Below, in pieces: positions 22,221 to 32,420 of a stretch of DNA of 64,000 nucleotides. The stretch covers positions 160,776,080-160,840,079 of the forward strand of contig NC_080670.1 of NCBI RefSeq assembly GCF_030247195.1. Direction: 5' to 3'. The notes beneath the pieces were generated by a model, which had not been told where the DNA came from, did not search any database, and was given only the letters and a program-made list of their open reading frames with translations. The DNA comes from Topomyia yanbarensis (lineage: Eukaryota; Arthropoda; Insecta; Diptera; Culicidae). The translations under genes and the position numbers were made by a program. The stretch's first letter is position 1; each line of letters starts with the position of its first letter.

Positions 22221-22805
22221 TAACGTATGCGGAATGAAATTTGGACAACGCTTCCAGCATTAAAACGAAAATGCAACCCTGTGCAAGGCACCATACTAAA
22301 CGTCATACTCTAGGCACACTTATTTTAAACATCCAGTGTTAATTTCGACCCGCTAGGAGATACCATGTGACCAAAATGGCAGCGAACGTTTAATCTGGCA
22401 CCTAGCTATTATGCCAAAAAGAAGTTTTGGCGCATTGGAGGATTATGGCATACTTTTTGTACAAAAGGCTGATAACCCTCCAAATATACCACAACTGCGT
22501 CCAAATGAGGATTTGTGGAATAATTTGAAGCAGAGAGTATATGCCATTAATTTTCGACATAAAACTAACAAACATGATAGTCAAAATTAAGAAAGAAATT
22601 AAGAATATGCCAACATCAATTTTTTCAACTCCTTTGCAAAAAGATCCTGCAAACTGTCATAAACCTTTTCGAATGGGCTCAAATTTTTTTCTACATTAAG
22701 TTAATAAGCTGACAAATGTTTTCATATAGAGAGAACATTCAATAAAGAGTTTTGTACAAAAAAATGCCTTTTGGATTTTGTCCAAATTTTATTCCGCATA
22801 CGTTA
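22221..22805 (+). mobile_element. Non-autonomous Tc1/mariner element with transposase C-terminal remnant
   Basis: TA lies at both ends (22221-22222, 22804-22805). The 26-bp terminal inverted repeats begin ACGTATGCGGAAT and differ at one position. Inside, the plus strand at about 22465-22550 reads NIPQLRPNEDLWNNLKQRVY, the region around the last catalytic acidic residue of Tc1/mariner transposases. The first two catalytic residues and the DNA-binding domain are absent. The copy is therefore an internally deleted derivative of an autonomous element. The exact D,DxxE/D family cannot be decided because the spacing to the second Asp is lost. Confidence 0.88.
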
Positions 22806-23014
22806 CTATCTCGTGTGGCAAGCCATCTGTTCCTGCTGCTAGAAGAGGTGCATTTACATCGGAATCGGGTGCATTAACCAAGTAATTTATGTGCAGAAGT
22901 GCCTGGAAAAACGTATGTTACCTTTTCTCAAGCAAGTGATATTGGTTTCCTGCGATTTCTTGCTTTTCTTTAATGATTTATGTGTGAGCTCTCGAGTTGC
23001 AGTATTATGCTATA

Positions 23015-23139
23015 TTAAGTTGACCAACTCTGATGAAAAAACTCGCACGCCATACCGCAACGAAGCGAAATCGTTCACCACGCTCAGGTAAGCAGTTCAC
23101 ACAGTGTACGGATTTTTTCGCCAGAGTTGGTCAGCTTAA
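23015..23139. repeat. 125-bp hairpin-type inverted repeat
   Basis: Arms 23015-23048 (begins TTAAGTTGACCAACTCTG) and 23106-23139 match as complements at 28 of 34 positions; all six differences are transitions. The loop is 57 bp. A small foldback MITE is the likely explanation. Confidence 0.75.
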
Positions 23140-24649
23140 GCTATTCATATTAACTAGAATCTGTTTACATAAAAGGAATACTAATAATGCAGAACCAGTA
23201 TGAATACAAATGAGAAGTTTCCCGTTTCAATTTTTTTAGATTTTCTTCGTTTCAAATGCAAATGATGCAAAGACATTATGCACATACGGTAATATAACCC
23301 AAACGAATCCATTTTACGACTCAAAAGATTGATCCGCTGGAATTGTGTGATTGTATGCCTTGTTTGACGTTGAGTCACCAGACAATGAGATGAATAGAGT
23401 GGCTGTAATAAGACGCTACGGCACATATCGATTAAAATTTTTTGCAAAAAAGAATTAGAGTCAACGCAGATGTAAATGACGTAACATCGACTGTGACACA
23501 AAAGACCCGATTCTGCAGATTATTAGATCATATTCCCAATTTCCGGTTTGGTCGCACTTCAATTCAGCAGCCAGTTCTCAATTAAGGATGCTAAAATTTT
23601 ATGATTTCAATCCTAAAACTGCACTTTATTCCCTTCTTTAATTCCATTCCACATTCCCTTGCGGTAAAAGAGGACATCTCATTCCACTGCGGGACATTTT
23701 AGTTTCCCTTTTTTTTTCTTTCTTCGCCGCACATGACAAATGCAATAATGGAGACACTAAGAAATCTGACGGGAAGTTGAAAGCGTGTTCCGACTAACTT
23801 TACGAGCCATCCACAAAAGATGAAAGCGAGTAGAAACGTTAAAAGTCTTCATCTAATTACGACTTATGACAATAACTCTTTCTTCTTCGCAGCTTATGTT
23901 CGCCGCTGTCGTTAGTTAGAGGAATATCCTTCCGGAATCCGCATCCATCCAGTCGGTGGGAAGTTTCTGCTTCGTTAAAAAGTTTTTCCCCTAGTGCCAT
24001 TGTCTGTTTGGTTGCTGCAAGCTCGGTTCGTTCACCGCCAGTAACGTGGAACAGGGGGTTGTGAGCCTGTTTTGATTTGACATACTTACGGGGTTATAGA
24101 TTTTGCGCCCTGCACGCGCTAATATGGTCAACAAAAATTGTCCTTTGTAGAGAAAATAAAGGTTGTACCTAATTTTTTCTCCATTAGGGAAAAAATATTA
24201 CATAGAGCTCCAATTCGCTAATTTTCAAGACACCTCACGCGTTACGGTTTGGAACGACGAAGCTGATTTCGAAAAGTATCAATCAAGTTTCTCAGACGTA
24301 CTCTTGATATCATTGCGCTAAAATGTTCTTCGGTATGTAATTCCTTCTCGCTTCAGATGGTGGGTTGTACGTACCAGTAGTGCTATTTTGGCATCTTCAA
24401 TGGAGTTTTCAAGTTCCAAACCTTCATAAATCCGCTGGCAAGTAGGCAAGACACACAGTATTTTTGATCATGTATTAAAAAATCATGAAAATGAGAGTAT
24501 ATTTACATCTCGTAAACCAGAAATTAGAATAAAAAAATAAAATCTTAGCACTGTCGCCAGTTGCTTCTGGTTTCCGGTTCGGTTCCTCTACATAAGCAGC
24601 GACACAAACACTGAAAAACGCAACAACTACTTCGTATCTGCAGAACCCG
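23140..24649. other. No recognisable gene
   Basis: No coding motif, RNA gene or repeat structure was recognised on either strand. A 106-codon minus-strand frame at 23181-23501 carries no known motif. Confidence 0.5.
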
Positions 24650-27140
24650 TGAACTCAGAAGCACAAAGGGACAGCACTAACAACAACAAAATCTGCCCAC
24701 CGTACATGGAAAAGCCCCTTTCCCCCCGGGTCAGGAAATACCGGAGATACTCGATGAGTCCCCGACGGTTGCTGGCGCGGGGAACCCGGAGCCTTCATGG
24801 GGAAGTTCCACCAATCCAGTAACCCAATCGGAATCATCTCTTGCACTTTACCTGCCTTCCTTCAGGGTCCTACGGTACAAAACCAGCCACACCAACGCCA
24901 AAGTCCAAATTCTACGCCGAAACAATCAGACCTTAAAATGTTTACAGCAAAACCTGCTCACCGTCCAGAAAAAAAGCATCATTCACCGTGTCGCCACCGA
25001 TATGAGAAGTGCTGGCAACATCCGATGAGTCCTCGATGGTTGCAGTCGTTGGGAACCCGGGGCCCTCCCGTGTAAGTCCCTATAACCTCAGGACTCGCCT
25101 GACCCCAACTGTTGCAGCCTCTACCTTTTCTACAGAAACAGCAGCAACAGGACAAAGACCCTCTTACCGCACAACAGCGGTGGACTCATCGCCACTCATC
25201 CTACCAACTTTGACAAGACCCACCCAAACATCATTGCCCGCTCTGTGACCATCTGCCTTGCCACTCAAAAGACACACGTAAATGGCGACACGGATCCATC
25301 GCTTTGTGCAGTCACCGTTACACTTGGTAATCAGTTAAAGGGTCGAACCTCTACCAGACGAGATCGGTCAAGAAACCAGAGGTGAAATTTGACGCCTACC
25401 TCATTGTAGTGTAGTCCAACTTTCCCATAAGATACACTGTCTATTTACATTCCTCAGGAAGTCAGTTACGTCGGAAATAAATTGCGAAATCTCTTCAACC
25501 AACTACAAACCTTCTTCTTGCTAATGAGTAACTTTAACGCCCATCACACAGCGTGGATCAGATCCAAATCCCTTAGATTTAACCATATGTTCTAGCTCCA
25601 TTGCTGGAACCTGCGGACGGTCGGTCCTTGCCGACACTAGAAACAGCGATCGCTTCTCTATTGTAGTCTCCTATGATCGGACGCTCCTGCCCCCTTGACG
25701 TCGCGGAGTCACGGTTGGCTCTCTGATCGGGCAGATTAACCCACCTACGAAGATAACGTTTCGGATGCCCTCGATTGACACCGCGACTATTCGCCGAAGG
25801 AGTTTGTAGAGGTCACGACACAGGCAGCTAAACCATGCATTTTCAAAACCAGCGGATCAATTAATTGGTGGAACCCTGAAGTAGCGAGGGCATCGACGAA
25901 GATCGACGAAAAGCTCTTGGATCTCTTAAAAATACTCCCATTCATCATCATCGATGGAATGAGAGATCAACGGATTTTCGCCGGCTCAAAATCCAGGCCA
26001 GGCAGGCCATCGAGAAAGCCAGGGAGGCCAGCTGCACTTGCTTCATGGAATGGATCAGCTCCGATTCGTCGACTGTGGATCTGTGGAGAAGTGTCAATGC
26101 TCTAAGCGGCTAAAGAAGGCAAACCACTACAGTTGAGCACTTTGAAATTGCTAATGCAATCGGTCAACACTGTGGCCGTCTATCGGCGGATTCCTCTCGT
26201 CCACTTGCCTTCCTCAAATCGAAGAGGATCATAGAAGTTACCCCTAGAACATTCATACCAGCTGCATGCCAGGACTACAACAAACAGACATCGCCATCGT
26301 AGATCTCGCCAAGGCCTACAATACGGTATGGCGTGAAAGAGTAGTTCGCCAACTTCACCAATTGGGTGTTCGCGGAAACCTTGGTGGTTTTATCAAGATG
26401 TATCTCAGTGGCCGAAGTTTATGAGGCGGCGTGGAGGAAAGCAGTCGAATCTGTTTGGGAAAGCTAACGGGGTTCTACAAAGGTCGTTTTTGTCTACGCC
26501 GACGATATAATACTTATGCTATCAGAAATAACGATTGGTCGCACAAGAGTGAAGCTACAGGCAGCTGTTAATGCTGTCGACTGGTAAACCGACTTGTTCG
26601 GTTTCCATATCTCAGCTCCATTGTTGCGCACTATTGCAATACACAGAGCCTAAAATGCGACCACCATAGGCAGAGTTTTCGGACATAGAGGAATCCGCAA
26701 TAAAGAGGAGGCTAACCGTTAGGCCAAGCTTGGCCGTCATTTACGTGCCCTCTTTTCCAAAAACGTTCCATCATCCGACATTATTGGGGCATTGAAAGAG
26801 AAAGGCTCCGAGCAATTTATCGCCCACTGGAGGAAACCTTTTAACCCAGAAGGTTAAAAGAGATCTCGAGTGGTGGACAGACCGCAAAAAGCGGAGGGAA
26901 CAAAGAGCACTCTTGTGCCTCCCGGTAGTAAACACGAAGATCACCCATACCCACACCATCATCCGCGTCGAGCTTAGAATGTGCCGAACTTGCAGTACAA
27001 GACTCACGGTAGAGCATCTACTTCTAAGCTGCCCTCTTCTATTCGGGACACACAAGGCAAAGACTGAGACACTACTCACATTCTTGAAAGACGCCAATAA
27101 TTTTGAAGCCATCCAAGGCGGACCGCAAGAGTGCTAGACT
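24650..27140 (+). pseudogene. I-clade-like LINE, heavily decayed
   Basis: Plus-strand pieces in different frames follow the order of an I-type LINE. An endonuclease-like stretch (FLLMSNFNAHHTAWIRSKSL near 25515-25580) is followed by the post-endonuclease linker (GRPAALASWNG region near 26030). Then come an RT motif A (DIAIVDLAKAYNTVWRERV near 26285-26345), a VYADDIIL-like motif C near 26495-26520, and a C-terminal cysteine motif (MCRTCSTRLTVEHLLLSCP near 26980-27035). Frameshifts and stops are frequent and large parts of RT are missing. Near the 5' end two related stretches, about 24752 and 25023, share a GATGAGTCCYCGAYGGTTGC motif about 271 bp apart, suggesting a local duplication. Confidence 0.75.
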
Positions 27141-27374
27141 CAAATAACTTACCTACCACTATCACTCAGCAAGCCCCCCGGTTCATTAGTATGTTTGGAA
27201 GAATTATTGTTTGATACGAATTATCTTTTAACTAAAAGAATTAGTTCCACTTGTATCCGCATAGAGGACGCGAACACTAACTTTTCAACGGAGAGGGATA
27301 GAAACTTGGTATCTTCTACAAAGTGACAGCACAGGTATTTTGCAGTAATTCTTCTGAACCATCCAACTCTCCAC

Positions 27375-27760
27375 AGAGACGGTGCCGGTGGTTGAGTCGT
27401 AAGATTTACCGCCACCCATTCCAGTTGGCCTGGATTCGATCCCAGCCGAGGTCGTTGAGATTTTTCTGAGGTGAAAAAATCTGTTGTCACGTCTTCCTTC
27501 GGAGGGAAAGTAAAACCGTTAGTCTCCGGTTCATGAGTTGATGATATCTAGTCCAGATAGTGGAGTTACATCTCTAGTGAAGAATTGTACCCCTTCTTTA
27601 CTTACTACCAAATATCCTCTTCCCGTAATACTTGTGGAGTGCGCTGTAGTACATACGGCTTCTAGCAAAATCAAGTATCGGACTAACATCCCTTCCCTTT
27701 CCTTCTGTGATCTTCGTTCGGGCCTGGCCGGTGCCGGTATTGTTCAACAAACACTTTAGG
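27375..27760 (+). mobile_element. tRNA-derived SINE, second family
   Basis: A-box-like GTGGTTGAGTCG (27388-27399) and B-box GGATTCGATCC (27432-27442) form an internal Pol III promoter. They are followed by a body with GAGATTTTTCTGAGG and CGTCTTCCTTCGGAGGG, a combination I associate with mosquito SINEs. Similarity to the family seems to continue to about 27755. The 3' boundary and target duplication were not fixed. The sequence differs from the SINE at 2159-2325, so two SINE families occur in the window. Confidence 0.7.
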
Positions 27761-30700
27761 ATTACCAGAAGGTGCACATTGAAAGATGCTTCGCTACTCC
27801 CAAGCGTAATTGTCTACTGATTCCCTGTGCAACTTCAGATAGTCCAGAACGATGACGAAATAGCAGCCAGGGGTGGTCGCACAAGCTCAAGCTGAAACAT
27901 CCAATTCTCCACAGAAACCAACAACCGTTGACACCAAGAAGGGCGTGGTGTTCAAAAGGGATTGCACGATGTTGGCCAAATGCAAAGTTTGTGGACTTAA
28001 GCTACGTTTCGAAGTGGGTGACAGTAAGAGCTTACAAACTTTGTCGCAAATGCCTACGTCAACACGAAGGGTCATGTAGACATGAAAAACCATGCGGAAC
28101 GAATGGCTGTTCATATCTGCACTATACTCTGCTTAGCAGTTACGAAAACCCTCGATCTGGTAAAGCTCCTACAGCAGTCGCCGTTTGCGAGAAAAGTAGC
28201 AACGTGTACAACGTGCAAGTGTAGTCGGAGATCTTGTTCAGAGTAGTTCCGGTCGTTTTATACGGACCATCGAGGGCCGGTCGAACCTACGGATTCCTGT
28301 ACAATGGCTCGGAACTGACGCTTCTAGAACAGAGTTTAGCAGACTGGCTCGGGTTAAAGGGACCAAAGAATACACTGTACCTGAAGTGGACAGGTGAAAC
28401 CATCAAGATCTAAAACAAATCACAAAACATTTATCTTTAAGACTTTCCTTACCGCGGAGTTTCAGTAGTGATACCAGCACCTCTAGGGACTACTGATTGA
28501 GTCGTATAACGGGATCAATCCACGAATCCTAATCGGTCTGGATAACGCCAGTATCGGATATGTAATGAAGAGTCGCGAAGGACAGTCCAATGAGCCGATT
28601 GCAGTCAAAACACGGCTGGATTGTTTCCGGCAGTTGTGTGGGAGAGAAGAATGCTGTAACTGTAAACACGCTACAGATTTTCCAGTGCAACCGAAAGACA
28701 GGTGAAGATCTTCACAAACTCGTCAAATGCTACTTTGCCCTCGACAGCTTGAGAATTTCTAGCAAAGTAAACTACTTCTGTCACACGAGGACCAGCGAGA
28801 ACAGTCAATGTTGGAATCACTCACTCGACCCATAAACAGCCGTTTTGAAACCGGGCTTCTGTAGAAGTACGATTCGGCCCGACTTCTGGATAGCGCAGCG
28901 ATGGCACAGCGAAACTGGCGATGCCCAGATAACTACTTGAAGAAGGATCCTTTTCTGGCGGGCTAATTGAACGCAAAAATACAGTTTTGCATCAACAAAG
29001 GCTGCATTCGCAAGTTGTCTATGGAAGAGCCGGAAGTAAACCGTCAACGAGTTTGATGCTTTCCGATATTTCCATTCGTCAACCCGAGCAAGGCGGGCAA
29101 AACAAGATTCGTATGGGATGCAGCTGCCACTGCCTTCAAAGTTTCATTCAACTGTGTTCTGTTAAAAGGGCCAGACCAACTGGCATCTCTTCTCTCTGTG
29201 CTGATCCAGTTCCGGGTGTTTCGGACGGCGGCATGCGACGATATCTATGAGATGTACCACCAAGTAAAGATGCGGGAAGACGACCAGAATTGCCAACGCT
29301 TTTCCTGGGAGGCCTGCGAGACAGATGTCGACACTAGCCTCTACGTAGTGCAGGGAAAGATGTTCGGCGCATGCTGCTCGCACAGTGCGGCACAATACGT
29401 CAAAATTTCAATCCAAGTAGCTTCGAACAAGAACACTCAGTCGCAGCTCACGCAATCGTAGAGCAACAATACGTTGACGATATGCTCTTGAGTGTGGAAT
29501 CTGACGAGGAAGCAACACACGTGGTTCGAGAAGTGCACAGGTCAGCAGGCTTCGAAATGCGAAACTGGATCTCCAACTCACCTAGAGTTGTTGCAGCTAT
29601 GAGCGAAACAGGCCCCGCTGAGAAAAGCCTCATAACGAGTTCTCGGAATGTGATGGAACACATCAACAGACTACTTCACAAATAAAATGTCGCCCCGGTA
29701 CGAGCAGCTACTGATCAGTGGCCAGCGACGACCGACAAAACGCGAAGTGCTTCTTACGTTGGAGATGATCTTTGACCCCTTAGGGCTCATAGCACACTTC
29801 TTAACGCAAGTAAAATCTGGTGAACGACCCCATCTATGAGTCGCTATTTCAAAAGTGGTTGGCATGATTAACAGTGTTGCCGCAGGTATCGTGTATCGAA
29901 ATACCTCGATGTTACGGAGCACTAACATCCGCGACGGACGGAACGGTGGCACAACTTCACCCGTTCGTCGACGCAAGCGAGAACGGCTTCGCAGCTGCAG
30001 TGTATTTGCGTTTCCAGGAACGAAAAGCCATCGAAGGTGGGCTGGTCTGAGCAAAGACGAGAGTCGCGCCGCTAAAGTTTCTCTCAATTCCGAAGTCCCA
30101 ACTGTAAGCCGGGCGTGAGATTAGCGGACACCATTGTCAAATCGCTATCCATCAAAATCAGTCAAAGCTTTTTCTGGACTGATTCTAGAGATGCCCTCTG
30201 TTGGCTCAACTCGGATCACCGTCAATATAGTCAAATCGTGGCCATCCGTGTCAGCGAGATCCTCGAAACGACGAACGTCAACGAGTGGCAGTGGGTGCCG
30301 ACAAAGCTGAACATGGTAGGTGAGGGGACCAAATAGGCACGACCTTCGGATATGACTGCTTCCAGTCGATGGTTTTGAGGTCCCGAAATTCTCTGGCAAC
30401 CGGAGGAAGCATGGTCTGTTTCCCCGCACTCATTTGGATTAACTAAAGGCCTCATCTTCTGCTTCAAAAAGTGCCGTTGAACCCAGCGGTTCAGCCACAG
30501 GATTTCTCGGAATAGTCTAATCTACTACGCCGAATGGCTTATGTGATCCGTTTCGTTGACATCCTGAGGCGAGCTAAGATGAAAAAACCAAGGCAGAGTG
30601 GCCCTCTAACCGGACGAGCTAAGAAAAGTAGAAAAATACCTGTCTCGTCTCGCACAACACAGCGAATGAGATAATTGTCCTGAATAAGCCCTCCTCAACC

Positions 30701-31149
30701 ACCCAGCAACGCAAGTTTATAAAAAACAGTTCACTACGCACGATGTGCGCCTTTCTTGACCAGAACGGCGTCCTAAGAGCCCGCGGCCGAACCCGAGAAT
30801 GTAAGTTCACAGATTACGATGCCGCTAATCCGGTGATTATTCCACGAAATCACCGCATCACTAGTTTTGTCATGTAAAAAAGCACACAAGCAGTTTAATT
30901 ACCAGAACAATGAGACGATCATCAACGAGCTTCGCCAGCCTTTCCGCAGTCCACGCCCGAAGGCAACATACCATGGTATTCGGAAGGAGTGCCAACAGTG
31001 TAAAAATAACCAAACTGCCCCGCAACCACCTGCGATAGCCGATCTACCACTCGCTCGGCTGGCAGCCTTTGCGCGACCATTTACGTACATGGGAATAGAC
31101 TATTTTGGCCCAATAGCGGTATCCGTCGGACTACGCACAGAGAAACGTT

Positions 31150-31239
31150 GGGTAGTACTAGAATCCCAGGCACAAATCCCTGACTATGTACGGGGAACGT
31201 GCCATTTGAGCCAATATATTCTGATTCCGGGTAGTACTA
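31150..31239. mobile_element. 68-bp insertion in BEL integrase with 11-bp direct repeats
   Basis: GGGTAGTACTA occurs at 31150-31160 and 31229-31239 and brackets a 68-bp segment that interrupts the integrase reading frame. The segment starts GAATCCCAGGC and ends CTGATTCC, giving short inverted ends. A related sequence (CCGTATGTAATTGGGGATT side) lies in inverse orientation at about 41534-41597, sharing GGCTCAAATGGCRCGTTCCC. It is probably a very short MITE or a deletion derivative. Confidence 0.6.
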
Positions 31240-31638
31240 GCAACATGTCTTATTGTTCGTACCGTACACTTAGAACTCGCTCACACCCTGACGACAGATT
31301 CCTGGATGATGGCTATACGTAACATCTTCGCTAGAAGGGGAGTTGCGGCTGCGATCTACAGCAACCGTGGCCCAAATTTCCAGAGCGCCAGTAATGAGCT
31401 ACCGATAGCGCTAAAGGAACTCGGCTGATGTAGGAGTTCACCACGGTTCGAACAGAATGGACCTTCAATCCTCCAGTATTCCCCCATATGCGAGGAACAT
31501 GGAAGCGTCTTGTTCAGTCAGTGGAACGTGCCCCAATCCGTGTCCCGTTGGAGGATGGCGAATCACCAGTGCTGGGTACGCAAAATGGCCTACGACCGTG
31601 GGTGCCATTCGACGACAGCTCCAGGGCCGGCGGAAAGC

Positions 31639-31895
31639 GTGGGTAGTATGGGTAGTACTACCCACTCGAAAATAACCGAGTGGGTAATTACCCACTCAAA
31701 ATTTTGAACCATTTCAAAAAAATTAGATGTACAACGCATGTATCTCGCACTACACACATTTGAAAACATCGATGTACCACAATTCCATTTGCATAAACGA
31801 ACGAGATTTAATGTGAATGTTATGTAAGCGTGTGTATTGCGAAAAGGGAAAAAATCCTTACTAATGGACCCCTCACCTTATGCTTTCTACCCACT
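31639..31895. mobile_element. Palindrome-rich insertion (putative MITE) in BEL integrase
   Basis: The BEL frame breaks off after about 31636 and resumes near 31915. Between these points lie a 16-bp perfect palindrome (TGGGTAGTACTACCCA, 31649-31664) and a 20-bp perfect palindrome (GAGTGGGTAATTACCCACTC, 31678-31697). An inverted pair CCCACTCG/CGAGTGGG (31661-31668, 31677-31684) overlaps both, and TACCCACTCGGG lies near 31888. The GTGGGTA motif therefore recurs in both orientations at both ends. The exact boundaries are inferred. Confidence 0.5.
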
Positions 31896-32349
31896 CGGGC
31901 GTAAAGTGTTTCGCCGCCCCAGGACAGCTCTGCAGCTTTATGAAACAGCTGGCAACGTTCGCAGACCATGGAAAACCGATTTTGGAAGCTGTGGGTTAGA
32001 GACCTCTTCCAATACTTACTCGGAAAGCGAAGAGGATCACACCAGTACAACTCATTGTAGTCGGTGACGTTATCATCATTGTGGATCCAAATCTACGGCA
32101 AAACTGCTGTCCGAAGGGTCGAGTTTTTGGCATTAAAACTGGTGCTGATGGACCGGTGAGATCAGCGCCGGTGCAGACAGCCAACGAAATCTACGAGAGA
32201 CCTGCCTTTAAACTCGTTGTCCTGGACGTAGGCGTTGAGATGAATGCTTCAGAGAGACTCTCGATCCGTTGCACGACGGTGAAAATTACTTAAAGTAAGA
32301 ATAAAATTATATATAAAAGCAAACTCTAAAACTTTATTCCCCTATACCA

Positions 32350-32420
32350 CCCATGGTCGCAAATTAGTCCCATAAAGATAGGAAATCCCATAGAAAATGG
32401 GACAAATATGCGATCATGGG
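32350..32420. repeat. 23-bp inverted repeat, hairpin
   Basis: Arms 32350-32372 (CCCATGGTCGCAAATTAGTC...) and 32398-32420 match as complements at 20 of 23 positions around a 25-bp loop. It lies just beyond the BEL coding remnant. Confidence 0.7.

Larger units (their letters stand above)
27840..32295 (+). pseudogene. BEL/Pao LTR retrotransposon, degenerate gag-pol
   Basis: Plus-strand pieces follow BEL/Pao order. A gag zinc-knuckle region (YKLCRKCLRQHEGSC, about 28030-28085) leads to an aspartic-protease-like region near 28285-28410, then ILIGLDNASIGYVMKSREGQ near 28535-28590. RT follows with a VWDAAATAF-type motif near 29110 and YVDDMLL at about 29470 (motif C). RNase H shows FWTDSRDALCWLNSD near 30172-30215 and WVPTKLN near 30292. 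Integrase follows with the PFTYMGIDYFGPIAV stretch near 31078-31125 and a C-terminal VDPNLRQN...VLDVG region ending near 32240. Many stops and frameshifts, a short gag and no identified LTR pair mean the copy is inactive. Two small insertions lie in the integrase part. Confidence 0.88.
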
